In this document: positions 37,411-45,463 of the stretch, one piece after another | How the letters are laid out: each line of letters begins with the position of its first letter | Numbering within the stretch: position 1 is the stretch's first letter | Assembly (NCBI GenBank): GCA_002344885.1 | Contig: DDUQ01000142.1 | Span: forward strand, 56,609 to 120,608 | DNA: 64,000 bases | DNA from: Comamonadaceae bacterium UBA2334 | GTDB lineage: Bacteria; Pseudomonadota; Gammaproteobacteria; Burkholderiales; Burkholderiaceae_C | Direction of reading: 5' to 3' | Made by a program: the position numbers and the translations under genes | Notes under the pieces: generated by a model | What the model was told of the DNA's origin: nothing | Databases searched by the model: none | Seen by the model: the letters and a program-made list of their open reading frames with translations, nothing else

Positions 37411-38319
37411 ATGAGCCGTCGCCCTGCATCCCTGTCAACCACGTCCAGCCCGCGTGGCAAGCCGAGTCCACCCACTTCGACCGCCATCACAGTGGCCGAG
37501 CAACTGGGCCTGGCACCGGGTCAATCCATTGAATTGCTCAAGGCCCTGCACATCCTGACGCGGGACGGCAAGCTCAACCAGGACAGTCGCCGCAAGCTCA
37601 AACAGGTGAACCATTTGCTGCAGTTCATCGAGCCCCTGTTGCAGCAGGTGCTCGATGTCCGGGGCGATGTCACGCTGGCCGACCACGGTGCGGGCAAGAG
37701 TTACCTGGGCTTCATGCTGTACGACCGCTTCTTCAGCCAGCGCGCGGTGGGCCACGTGTATGGCGTGGAAAGCCGCGCCGAGCTGGTGGAGCGTTCCCGC
37801 CAACTGGCCGAACAGCTGGACTTTGCGCGCATGTCTTTCCTGGCCCTGACGGTGCAGGAGGCACTGTCCAGCAGCACCCTGCCCGACACCATTGACGTGG
37901 TGACCGCGCTGCACGCCTGCGACACCGCCACCGACGATGCCATTGCCTTCGGGCTGGCCAAGCAGGCGCAGCACATGGTGCTGGTGCCCTGTTGCCAGGC
38001 CGAGGTGGCGGGTGTGTTGCGAAAGCACAAGGCGCTGAGCCTGTCCCGCACGCCGCTGAGTGAAATCTGGCGGCACCCGTTGCACACCCGCGAGTTCGGT
38101 AGCCAGATCACCAATGTGCTGCGTTGCCTGCAGCTCGAAGCCCATGGCTACCAGGTGACGGTGACCGAACTGGTCGGCTGGGAGCACTCGATGAAGAACG
38201 AGCTGATCCTGGCCAGCCGGGTGGGCAAGGCCAAACACAGTGCCCGTGAGCGCCTGAATCAGGTTTTGGAGGAACTGAACCTGCAGGAACTCAAGACCCG
38301 TTTCGGGCTCAGTGACTGA
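37411..38319 (+). CDS. SAM-dependent methyltransferase (Methyltransf_32-like)
   Basis: A 302-aa class I methyltransferase. The SAM-binding motif is TLADHGAGKSYLGFML (about residues 88-103), followed by VYGVESRAELVERSRQLAE (motif II acid) and the segment DVVTALHACDTATDDAI, where the HACD string matches the family of METTL25/RRNAD1-like proteins. PCCQAEVA further on is also typical. First ~25 residues are Ser/Pro-rich and probably disordered. Target unknown. The stop overlaps the antiporter start (TGATG). Divergent from the SrkA-like gene. Confidence 0.85.
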   Translation: MSRRPASLSTTSSPRGKPSPPTSTAITVAEQLGLAPGQSIELLKALHILTRDGKLNQDSRRKLKQVNHLLQFIEPLLQQVLDVRGDVTLADHGAGKSYLGFMLYDRFFSQRAVGHVYGVESRAELVERSRQLAEQLDFARMSFLALTVQEALSSSTLPDTIDVVTALHACDTATDDAIAFGLAKQAQHMVLVPCCQAEVAGVLRKHKALSLSRTPLSEIWRHPLHTREFGSQITNVLRCLQLEAHGYQVTVTELVGWEHSMKNELILASRVGKAKHSARERLNQVLEELNLQELKTRFGLSD

Positions 38320-39515
38320 TGGGCAACGAACTCCATTTCCTGATCCAGTCTATGGCGTGGCCGCTGGTGCTGCTGGCCGCCTGGGCGGTGGGCGACGTGG
38401 CTTACAACCGCTGGCACATTCCCCGCGTGTCCAGCTATGTGGCGGTGGGCATGGTGGTGGGCACGGTCAACCTGCCCAACCTGACACCTGACATTGCCGG
38501 GCTGCCGTTTCTGGCCGATGTGGCGCTGGCGCTGGTGCTGTTTGAACTGGGCTACCGCATCAACCTCCGGTGGTTCCGCGCCAACCCCTGGGTGCTATTG
38601 GCGGGCGTTGTCGAGTCGTTGCTGACGTTTGCGGTGGTGTTCTGGTTGCTGGGCCTGCTGGACGATTTCCGCCTGCACGTCCGGTTGGCGGTGGCGGCGC
38701 TGGCCATGGCCAGTTCGCCTGCGGGCATCTTGCGGGTGGTGCACGAGCTGCGCAGCACCGGCCAGGTGACCGAGCGGGTCATGCACCTGACCGCCATCAA
38801 CTGCCTGCTGTCGGTGCTCGCGCTCAAGCTGGTCATGGGGTCGCGCACGTTCAGGGTGTCGGGCGACTGGATGGAGGCCGCATTCGGCAGCCTGCACGTG
38901 CTGGCCACGTCGGTGGCGGTGGGCATGTTGCTGGGCTTTCTGGTGCCCAAGCTGCTCAAGGGTCGCATGCACGCGGCATCCGAGGGTGCCACCGTCGTCT
39001 TCGCGCTGGCGGTGTTGCTGCTGGTCACGGCGGCATCGGGCTTGAAACTGTCCCCCTTGTTGGCAGCGCTCACGTTTGGCATCGTGGCGCGCGAGCGGCG
39101 CGTGCATCTCACGCAGACGCAGCGCAATTTCGGCTCGGCCGGTGACCTGCTCAGTGTGTTCCTGTTTGTTTATGTGGCCTCTTTGCTGGACTGGAACGAC
39201 GTGTTTGCCAGCATCGAGCTGGGGTTGTGGCTGGTGGTTGCGCGTTCGGCTGTGTTCGTGGCCGTCAACATGGCCACTGCGCGCGTCAGCGGCATCACCT
39301 ACCGCAAAGGTCTGATGACCGGGCTGGCGCTGACGCCCATGTCGGCTTTTGTGGTGCTGATGGTCGGGCAGAGCGGGGTGGTAGGGTTCGACCTGGCTGA
39401 GCGGACGCTGTCCACCATTGCCGGCATGGTGCTGGTGCTCGAGTTGTTCGGGCCGCTGGTGACGCAGCGTGCATTGATGGCCGCCCGAGAAGCCCATGTG
39501 TCGCACGACAGCTGA
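38319..39515 (+). CDS. Cation/proton antiporter (CPA2, Kef/NapA-like)
   Basis: A 398-aa inner-membrane protein with about 11-12 hydrophobic helices and no cytoplasmic TrkA-N domain. FELGYRINLRWFR-like and the conserved helix LAMASSPAGILRVVHELRSTGQVTER (transport core, with the S-P and charged residues; quoted in part as SSPAGILRVVHEL) place it in the Na+/H+ exchanger superfamily. Coupled to the methyltransferase by a one-base overlap. Ion specificity (Na+ or K+) cannot be told from sequence. Confidence 0.88.
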   Translation: MGNELHFLIQSMAWPLVLLAAWAVGDVAYNRWHIPRVSSYVAVGMVVGTVNLPNLTPDIAGLPFLADVALALVLFELGYRINLRWFRANPWVLLAGVVESLLTFAVVFWLLGLLDDFRLHVRLAVAALAMASSPAGILRVVHELRSTGQVTERVMHLTAINCLLSVLALKLVMGSRTFRVSGDWMEAAFGSLHVLATSVAVGMLLGFLVPKLLKGRMHAASEGATVVFALAVLLLVTAASGLKLSPLLAALTFGIVARERRVHLTQTQRNFGSAGDLLSVFLFVYVASLLDWNDVFASIELGLWLVVARSAVFVAVNMATARVSGITYRKGLMTGLALTPMSAFVVLMVGQSGVVGFDLAERTLSTIAGMVLVLELFGPLVTQRALMAAREAHVSHDS

Positions 39516-39559
39516 TCTGTCCACATCCGCTCACCGCACTCTCGCCACAGGTCGCCCCC

Positions 39560-40678
39560 ATGCCATTGGAAACATTCAAGTCATCAGATTCGCTCACGCT
39601 GGGCGTCGAGTTGGAGTTGCAACTGGTCAATGCCTACGATTTTGACCTGTCCAGCAGCGCCGATGACCTGCTGGAGCTTTTGAGCCGCGCACCGTTTCCT
39701 GGCGTGGTCACGCCAGAGATGACGCAGAGCATGATCGAGGTGGCCACCGGCATCCACACCCGCCACGGGCCGCTCCTGGCGCAGCTGCAGGACATCCGCA
39801 ACACGCTGGTGGCGGGCTGCGACCGGCTGAACATCGAGATTGCCGGGGGCGGCACCCATCCGTTCCAGCGCTGGTTCGAGCAACGCATTTTTGCCCGGCC
39901 GCGTTTCAAGCACCTGTCGGGGCTGTACGGTTACCTGGCGAAGCAGTTCACCGTGTTCGGGCAGCATGTGCATGTGGGCTGTGCCAGTCCTGACGAAGCC
40001 CTGTTTCTGTTGCATGCGCTCAACCGCTATGTGCCGCATTTCATTGCGCTGTCGGCATCGTCACCGTTTTTCCAGGGTGTGGACACGCTGTTCGACTCTG
40101 CCCGTTTGAACTCGGTGTTTGCTTTTCCGTTGAGCGGCCGCGCGCCGTTCACGTTGAGTTGGGATGAGTTTGCCAACGTCTACTTCACCAAGATGGAGTC
40201 CACCGGCGTCGTGACGTCGATGAAGGATTTTTATTGGGACATCCGCCCCAAGCCCGAGTACGGGACCATCGAGTTGCGGGTGTGCGACACCCCTCTCACG
40301 GTCGAGCGCGCCGCAGCCCTGGCGTGCTACCTGCAGGCACTGTGTCGCCACCTGTTAGCCCGCAGTGAACCATTGCCTGAAGAAGACGACTACCTCGTCT
40401 ACACCTACAACCGCTTCCAGGCCTGCCGGTTCGGCCTGGACGGCACCATGGTCAACCCCAAAACGCGCGAGCAGATCAGCATCCGTGAAGACGTGCTGGC
40501 CACCTTGCGCACGTTGCAGCCGCATGCGGTCGCGCTGGACTCGTTGGCTGCGCTGGACGAAATCGAGCGCACCGCCGCACACGATGGCAACCATGCCACC
40601 TGGTTGCGCCAGCGGTTCGCCGAACACGGCAGCGTTCAGGGCGTGGTGCGCTCGGCGGCCGACTTGCTGCGGGCCTGA
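39560..40678 (+). CDS. ybdK: YbdK-family carboxylate-amine ligase (GCS2)
   Basis: A 372-aa member of the GCS2 family of glutamate-cysteine-ligase-like enzymes. Features: LTLGVELELQLVN at the start (metal/ATP acidic residues), GGGTHPFQRW, QHVHVGC (the family's metal-binding His-x-His) and GTIELRVCDTPLTVERAAALACY. E. coli YbdK shows only weak glutamate-cysteine ligase activity in vitro, so the physiological reaction is open. 44 bases after the antiporter; may share its transcript. Confidence 0.93.
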   Translation: MPLETFKSSDSLTLGVELELQLVNAYDFDLSSSADDLLELLSRAPFPGVVTPEMTQSMIEVATGIHTRHGPLLAQLQDIRNTLVAGCDRLNIEIAGGGTHPFQRWFEQRIFARPRFKHLSGLYGYLAKQFTVFGQHVHVGCASPDEALFLLHALNRYVPHFIALSASSPFFQGVDTLFDSARLNSVFAFPLSGRAPFTLSWDEFANVYFTKMESTGVVTSMKDFYWDIRPKPEYGTIELRVCDTPLTVERAAALACYLQALCRHLLARSEPLPEEDDYLVYTYNRFQACRFGLDGTMVNPKTREQISIREDVLATLRTLQPHAVALDSLAALDEIERTAAHDGNHATWLRQRFAEHGSVQGVVRSAADLLRA

Positions 40679-40746
40679 CATCCACGCAAAATGCAGTCGG
40701 CGATGCGTACGGCATCGCATTTGCCCCTGGGGCAGGAGGTAGGGTC

Positions 40747-40944
40747 ATGGATGACACAAGCGTGTCCGCATTGCCCGTCGCGGGCGGGATGGCGCGTCGT
40801 CGGTTCGGTGGCTGGCTGGCTGCGGCGTTGTGGGCCTGAAAGCGCTGACGGCCAGCCAGGTCGGAGGGCATTGACAGTCAGATCCGGTTGCTGGGCGTGA
40901 GTACCAGCCTGTACTGCTTGTATGACGAGGTGCTGAAAGGCTGA
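40747..40944 (+). pseudogene. Possible decayed gene remnant in a 304-bp gap
   Basis: The gap 40679-40982 holds no intact gene that I can support. One frame begins with an ATG after GGAGGTAGGGTC (a strong ribosome-binding site) and codes for a short peptide with a twin-arginine-like start (ARRRFGGWLAAALWA), then meets stops at 40837 and 40846, but continues open in the same frame to 40944 with SQIRLLGVSTSLYCLYDEVL. This looks like the start and end of a small exported protein broken by mutation or internal deletion. I cannot name the family. Confidence 0.35.
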
Positions 40945-40982
40945 GGTGGCCGCAGCACGGGTGTTTGCGCCCGGCCGTGTTG

Positions 40983-41816
40983 TCAACTCGCGAAGCGCTT
41001 GCGGGTGAGCGCCAGCGCCACCCAGAATCCTGCGAGGGCGTAGGCCGCCAGCACGCCCAGGTGCAACCAGGCGTTGTCAGGCCAGCGATCGAGGAACAAG
41101 GGGCGCACCAGCGCCACGGCATGGGTCAGCGGCAGTGCGTCGGACAGCACCTGTACGGCAGGGGGCAACTGGCTTCGGGGGAAAAACACGCCGCTCAGGA
41201 ACATCATGGGCGTGAGCCCGAGGGTGAAGTAGTAAGTGAAAAAGTCGTAGCCCTTGGCCAGCGCGTTGAACACCAGTGCCAGGCAACTGAAGGTGATGCC
41301 CACAAGCATCAGAACGGGCAACACCAGCAGCAGTTTGGCACTGTGGCTGATGCCCAGTGCCAGCATCACACCCAGAATGGCCGTGACGGTGAACAGCGAT
41401 TTGAAGGCGGCCCACAGCATCTCGGCCAGCACCACGTCGTCGAGCAGAACGGGCGCGTTGAGGATGCCGTCCCACGTTTTCTGCACATGCATGCGCGAAA
41501 ACGCCGAGTACAGCGCTTCGAACGTAGCAGCGTTCATGGCGCTCATGCAGATGCTGCCACTGGCCAGGAACACGATGTAGGGCACCTGGCTGCCGTCCAG
41601 CTCCACCTCGCCCACCAGCGCACCCAGCCCGTAGCCGAAAGCCAGCAGCCACATCAGGGGCTCGGCAATGTTGCCCACCAGGCTGGGAATGGCCAGCTTT
41701 TTCCAAACCAGCAAATTGCGCCGCCAGACGGGCCACCAACGGCCGGACAGCCTCGGTGCCGCCCAGTGGTTGGGCAATGGAACAACTGTGGTGGAGGTGG
41801 CGGGTGTGTAGGGCAT
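40983..41816 (-). CDS. NodJ-like ABC-2 type permease
   Basis: A 277-aa ABC-2 permease of the NodJ/DrrB type with about six membrane helices. Typical pieces are RNLLVWKKLAIPSLVGNIAEP at the N-terminus, SGSICMSAMNAATFEALYSAF and the signature region TLGLTPMMFLSGVFFPRSQLP. Its ATPase partner is the NodI-like gene at 42650-43609, but an OmpA-domain gene, a terminator and a repeat copy lie between the two, so this permease may have its own promoter. Substrate unknown; not necessarily a nodulation factor. Confidence 0.88.
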   Translation of the reverse strand: MPYTPATSTTVVPLPNHWAAPRLSGRWWPVWRRNLLVWKKLAIPSLVGNIAEPLMWLLAFGYGLGALVGEVELDGSQVPYIVFLASGSICMSAMNAATFEALYSAFSRMHVQKTWDGILNAPVLLDDVVLAEMLWAAFKSLFTVTAILGVMLALGISHSAKLLLVLPVLMLVGITFSCLALVFNALAKGYDFFTYYFTLGLTPMMFLSGVFFPRSQLPPAVQVLSDALPLTHAVALVRPLFLDRWPDNAWLHLGVLAAYALAGFWVALALTRKRFAS

Positions 41817-41827
41817 GTCAGATTGTG

Positions 41828-41884
41828 GATGAAAATGGCCTTCGGCGCTTATTTTGTGTCAGTGAGTGCTATGTTAAATATAAC
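41828..41884 (-). repeat. AT-rich dispersed repeat, copy H (upstream of NodJ-like gene)
   Basis: GAAAATGGCCTTCGGCGCTT, ATTTTGTGTCAGTG, AGTGCTATGTTAAATA: almost the same as copy E in the liv operon. It lies between the NodJ-like start codon and the terminator of the OmpA-domain gene. Confidence 0.75.
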
Positions 41885-41916
41885 ACTTACTGCCGATTCT
41901 GCCTGTACGAAAGGCC

Positions 41917-41942
41917 AAAAAAAAGCCCGAGGTAACTCGGGC
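41917..41942 (-). terminator. Rho-independent terminator of the OmpA-domain gene
   Basis: Stem GCCCGAG (41925-41931) / CTCGGGC (41936-41942) with a GTAA loop; on the minus strand it is followed by eight T (the A-run 41917-41924). It should stop transcripts from the OmpA-domain gene before the NodJ-like gene. Confidence 0.92.
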
Positions 41943-41972
41943 TGTTGTGGCGCGGTGCCAGGGGGCAGGCGG

Positions 41973-42461
41973 TTATTGAACCGCCACCTCCACGCGGCGC
42001 GCGGCTTTGTCCGAGCCGCTGGCCAGGGTGTTCTCGGGCTTTTTCAGTTCCACCTTGTCCGCAGCAACGCCCAATGCCGTCAGGGCATCGCGCACGGCGA
42101 GGGCGCGCTGCTTGGCCAACTCGGCATTCTTCTCGGGGTCGCCGGTGGCATCGTGGAAACCACTCAGCACGGCCTTTTTGCCGTCGGCCACAGCCTTGAC
42201 GACGCTGGCCAGTGCTTCGTTGGCACCGGCAGCCAGAGTCGCTTGGCCCGATGCAAAAAAGAAGGTCACCAGACCATCCTGAACCAGGATGCTGGCATCG
42301 CTGTCAGCGGCAGCCACAGCGACCGGTGCCACTGCAGGCGCAACTGGCTTGGAAAAACCACGCAGTGCTGCGATGCCGATCACGAATGCAATCACCAGCG
42401 TCAACAGCCCGAACAGCAGCCCGAGAACCAGGCCGGTGTTGTCGTCGTCTTGAGAACCCAT
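41973..42461 (-). CDS. Small inner-membrane-anchored OmpA-domain protein
   Basis: A 162-aa protein: one N-terminal helix (about 10-34, GLVLGLLFGLLTLVIAFVIG), an Ala/Pro/Val-rich linker and an OmpA-like C-terminal domain with VTFFFASGQATLAAGANEAL, LSGFHDATGDPEKNAELAKQ and RALAVRDAL, the peptidoglycan-binding pattern (the usual ARVE ending is RRVEVAV). Signal-anchor, not cleaved, is the likely topology. GGAGG site (ACGGAGGTTTGACACA) before the ATG, and a TACAAT -10-like box at 42495-42500 on the same strand. It has its own terminator. Possible role: periplasmic link to the cell wall. Confidence 0.88.
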   Translation of the reverse strand: MGSQDDDNTGLVLGLLFGLLTLVIAFVIGIAALRGFSKPVAPAVAPVAVAAADSDASILVQDGLVTFFFASGQATLAAGANEALASVVKAVADGKKAVLSGFHDATGDPEKNAELAKQRALAVRDALTALGVAADKVELKKPENTLASGSDKAARRVEVAVQ

Positions 42462-42649
42462 TGTGTCAAACCTCCGTAAAAAATGACGGGGCGGATTGTA
42501 CGTGCGCGCCCTTTGCAGTCTCTGACTGCGGGATCTGACACCTGCGCAATGACATCTGTGAGGCCCGACAGCCGGTTCTGGGAAGCGAACCGGGTCCTGA
42601 CGTCGCACCGCGTGGCTGTTCGGCAGCCGACGGTGCGGACGAAGTGTGG

Positions 42650-43609
42650 TCAGCCGTCGGCGCGGATTTGTCGACCGGTGAGCTTGAGAAACAGGTCTTC
42701 CAGGTTGGCGGGCCGGTGCAAGGTGCGCAGGCCATGGTGCGGTGCCAATTCGGCCAGCAATGGAGCAGCCTGTGCTGTGTAGAAGAAAACGGTTTCACCG
42801 CTGACCTCGACGCGCGATGCCAGCCGCGCCAGATCGGCGTGCTGGAGAGCCAGTGCACCTTGCCCGTACACCTCGACGACATCGGGCTCCAGGTGCTGGC
42901 TGACCAGTGTGCGCGGTGCCCCTTCTGCAATTTGCCGGCCATGATCCAGCACGACCAGGCGGTTGCACAGGCGCTCGGCTTCGTCCATGAAATGGGTGGT
43001 CAGGAGGATGGACTTGCCTTGTTGGAGCAGTTGCTGCAGGCGTTCCCACATCAGGTGACGGGCTTGCGGGTCCAGGCCGGTGGTGGGTTCGTCCAGCAAC
43101 AGCAGTGCTGGCTGGTTGACGAGCGCGCGTGCCAGCGACAGCCGCCGCTTCATGCCGCCAGAGAGTTCGCCCGGTTTGGCCTGCGCTTTGTGCGCCAACG
43201 CCGCAAAGTCCAGCAAGCCGGGGATGCGTGCTTTGAGTTCGGCATCCGGCAGACCGAAGTAACGGCCATAAACCAGCAGGTTTTCGGCGCACGAGAAATC
43301 GGGGTCCAGCGTGTCGAATTGGCTCACCACACCCAGATGGGCTTTGATGGCCAGCGCATCGGCGGGCAGGGTCAACCAGCCGCCCGGCTGCGCCGCTGTG
43401 CCGGGTGACCTGAAACGGACACAGCCGCTGTCGGGTTGCGTCAGGCCCAGGCACATGCGCAGTGTGGTGGTTTTACCGGCGCCGTTCGGACCGATCACGC
43501 CCAGGCACTCACCAGGCCGGATGTGCAGCGACACATCGTTGACAACCTGCGCATCGCCATAGCGCTTGTGCAGGTTGATCGCTTCGAACAGGGTGTCGTC
43601 GGTGGTCAT
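42650..43609 (-). CDS. NodI-like ABC transporter ATP-binding protein
   Basis: A 319-aa ATPase of the NodI/DrrA type. Walker A is GPNGAGKTT (about 38-46), the signature LSGGMKRRLSLARAL, Walker B LLLLDEPTTGLDPQARH and the switch His in LTTHFMDEAERLCNR, all close to NodI. It is the probable partner of the NodJ-like permease, though an OmpA-domain gene separates them. There is a ~190-base gap downstream with an inverted repeat CCGGTTC/GAACCGG (42572-42593) and no T-run. Confidence 0.9.
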   Translation of the reverse strand: MTTDDTLFEAINLHKRYGDAQVVNDVSLHIRPGECLGVIGPNGAGKTTTLRMCLGLTQPDSGCVRFRSPGTAAQPGGWLTLPADALAIKAHLGVVSQFDTLDPDFSCAENLLVYGRYFGLPDAELKARIPGLLDFAALAHKAQAKPGELSGGMKRRLSLARALVNQPALLLLDEPTTGLDPQARHLMWERLQQLLQQGKSILLTTHFMDEAERLCNRLVVLDHGRQIAEGAPRTLVSQHLEPDVVEVYGQGALALQHADLARLASRVEVSGETVFFYTAQAAPLLAELAPHHGLRTLHRPANLEDLFLKLTGRQIRADG

Positions 43610-43843
43610 GGTGGCTGTGGCGTTGTGTGAGACCCGTTTGGGTCAACGCCCGGATTCTGGCCGATCGGCCGTGGTCTTGCCTTGTCCTCGCGTTCTCCTT
43701 GCTGCCGGGTGGGTGTGTCGCGTACACGGCATGTGGTGGAAAGCGAGGGGCGGGCAAGCGGAGGGCACAACGTGTCTGCACACTTAGAATGTGCGCGCTT
43801 CCCGCCCCTTGCCAGGGGGCTTGGGTACCCACAGGAGACTGAT

Positions 43844-44701
43844 TTGTCCGATTTTTGGGCCGTTGCCCCGCAATATGTTCTGCCCAAACAGGCGTTGACC
43901 CAACTGGCAGGCTGGTTTGCCCGGGCTCAGGGGGGTGGGTTGACGACAGCCGTGATCCGGTGGTTCGTGCGCCGCTACAACGTCAACATGGCCGAGGCGG
44001 CTGAGCCTGATCCGGCTGCTTACGCCACCTTCAACGATTTTTTCACCCGCCCACTCCGGTCGGATGCACGTCCGCTCGATGCGGCCGATTGGGTGTGCCC
44101 GGTGGACGGTGCAATCAGCCAGTTGGGTGCCATCAGTGGCGACCAGGTGTTTCAGGCCAAGGGACACAGTTACTCCACCACGGCATTGGTGGGGGGCGAT
44201 GCTGCGCTGGCCAGCCAGTTCCAGGACGGGCAGTTTGCAACCATCTACCTCAGCCCGCGCGATTACCACCGCATTCACATGCCCTGTGCGGGTTCGCTCA
44301 CACGCATGGTGTATGTGCCGGGGGAACTTTTCTCCGTCAATCCGGCCACTGCCCGGGGCGTGCCGGGCTTGTTTGCCCGGAATGAGCGGGTGGTGTGTGT
44401 GTTCGACACCCCGCTAGGCCCGATGGTGCTGGTGCTGGTGGGGGCCACGATCGTGGGCAGCATGGCGACCGTCTGGCATGGCGTGGTCAACCCGCCCCGT
44501 CGACCCGATGTCGAAACCTGGACTTATGCCGACGATGACGTCGTGCTGAAGCAGGGCGACGAAATGGGGCGCTTCATGTTGGGGTCGACGGTGGTCATGC
44601 TGTGGCCCCAGTCGGCGGGTTTGCGCTTCCAGCACGACTGGGTGGCCACGCGCCCCGTGCGCATGGGTGAGGTCATGGCCAACAGCCTCGTCAGGCGCTG
44701 A
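43844..44701 (+). CDS. psd: Phosphatidylserine decarboxylase (TTG start)
   Basis: Psd (285 aa) makes phosphatidylethanolamine at the inner membrane. The proenzyme cleaves itself at the LGST motif (FMLGSTVVMLW near residue 245) to form a pyruvoyl group. Other blocks are FNDFFTRPLR, CPVDGAISQLG, KGHSYS, YLSPRDYHRIHMP and VGATIVGSM. The start is a TTG at 43844 placed 6 bases after AGGAGA; the family start (SDFWAVAPQYVLPKQALT) begins right there, and the upstream frame codes for nothing related. A TAGAAT -10-like box is at 43785-43790. Confidence 0.96.
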   Translation: MSDFWAVAPQYVLPKQALTQLAGWFARAQGGGLTTAVIRWFVRRYNVNMAEAAEPDPAAYATFNDFFTRPLRSDARPLDAADWVCPVDGAISQLGAISGDQVFQAKGHSYSTTALVGGDAALASQFQDGQFATIYLSPRDYHRIHMPCAGSLTRMVYVPGELFSVNPATARGVPGLFARNERVVCVFDTPLGPMVLVLVGATIVGSMATVWHGVVNPPRRPDVETWTYADDDVVLKQGDEMGRFMLGSTVVMLWPQSAGLRFQHDWVATRPVRMGEVMANSLVRR

Positions 44702-44758
44702 GCCTGCCGGGCGGGTCCTCGTGCAAGCCCGGCCGAGTGGGTGATGGTGCCCCCGAAT

Positions 44759-44772
44759 TTGATGTGCATCAA
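44759..44772. promoter_or_regulatory. Exact FNR/ANR box
   Basis: TTGATGTGCATCAA matches TTGAT-N4-ATCAA at all ten fixed positions. It lies downstream of psd and upstream of the unknown gene at 44894. A related inside-out palindrome AATCAGGGCCTTGATT follows about 10 bases later. Confidence 0.65.
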
Positions 44773-44850
44773 GCCTGCGTCAATCAGGGCCTTGATTTGA
44801 GTGCCCGACTGCACTTTTGGCGGCCTGGTTGGCCTACAGTACGGTTCTGG

Positions 44851-44868
44851 TGTGCACCCATGTGCACA
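44851..44868. promoter_or_regulatory. 18-bp palindrome upstream of the unknown gene
   Basis: TGTGCACCCATGTGCACA: perfect 7-base arms around four bases, 25 bases before the start of the next gene and after a TACAGT -10-like box (44835-44840). Operator-like. Confidence 0.5.
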
Positions 44869-44893
44869 GTTACTACGCATGATGAGGTGATGC

Positions 44894-45343
44894 ATGTCCG
44901 TCGAGCAAGAGCAACAAGCCGCTGTGGCCGACCATTTGAAACGGGTGGGTGCGTCGATCGAGGAGTTGAATTCACGCATCGCCCGCCTGGCGATTGCGTT
45001 GGGTGTCAACCTGGACACGCCACAGGCGGTCGATCAGGTCATGGCCGAGTCGAATGCCAAGGTGAAGACTGTTTTGCCCCCTGACGGCCACGATCGGCGC
45101 GGCGGTGTGGCTGACCGTCGATCTGTCAGCGGGGGGCGTTCAAGGGGTCCTGACCGGCGTCAGGCCCACACTTGGGTCGAGTTGCGGGGCTTGCTGGTGC
45201 TGCGCTACGGGGTTGAGCGCCAGACCATCGAAAACTACGGTCTGGACACCACACGCAACCTCATGACCGCTGCGTCCGACCACATGACCCGCGAAGGCTT
45301 CAAGCCCGGTGCCGACGGGGTTGATCTGAAGCATCTGGGCTGA
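44894..45343 (+). CDS. Uncharacterised small protein behind an FNR box
   Basis: A 149-aa soluble protein that I cannot assign. The N-terminal ~55 residues are helical (VADHLKRVGASIEELNSRIA then LAIALGVNLD) and could dimerise; the middle is Arg/Gly-rich (DRRGGVADRRS, RSRGPDRRQ) and likely flexible; the C-terminal part (WVELRGLLVLRYGVERQTIE) looks ordered again. No signal or membrane segment. GAGGTG lies 6 bases before the ATG. Codon use is like its neighbours. The upstream FNR box and palindrome suggest regulation by oxygen or redox state. Confidence 0.72.
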   Translation: MSVEQEQQAAVADHLKRVGASIEELNSRIARLAIALGVNLDTPQAVDQVMAESNAKVKTVLPPDGHDRRGGVADRRSVSGGRSRGPDRRQAHTWVELRGLLVLRYGVERQTIENYGLDTTRNLMTAASDHMTREGFKPGADGVDLKHLG

Positions 45344-45463
45344 TCCCGGTTTCCCCTTTCTTTTCCCGCAGCGGCCGCCAGGTTGCTGGCGGGGCATGCC
45401 GTGCCTGACATGCGCCTGTCATGGCAGCGTTCTAAAACACAGGGCTTTGGCCTGACAGAACCC

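Noticed and set aside
44706..44734. Terminator after psd (GCCGGGC/GCCCGGC stem)
   Set aside because: A 7-bp stem with a 15-base loop and no T-run; not enough for a terminator call.
45375..45392. Terminator after the unknown gene (CCGCCAG/CTGGCGG stem)
   Set aside because: No T-run follows the stem and it lies in generally GC-rich sequence.
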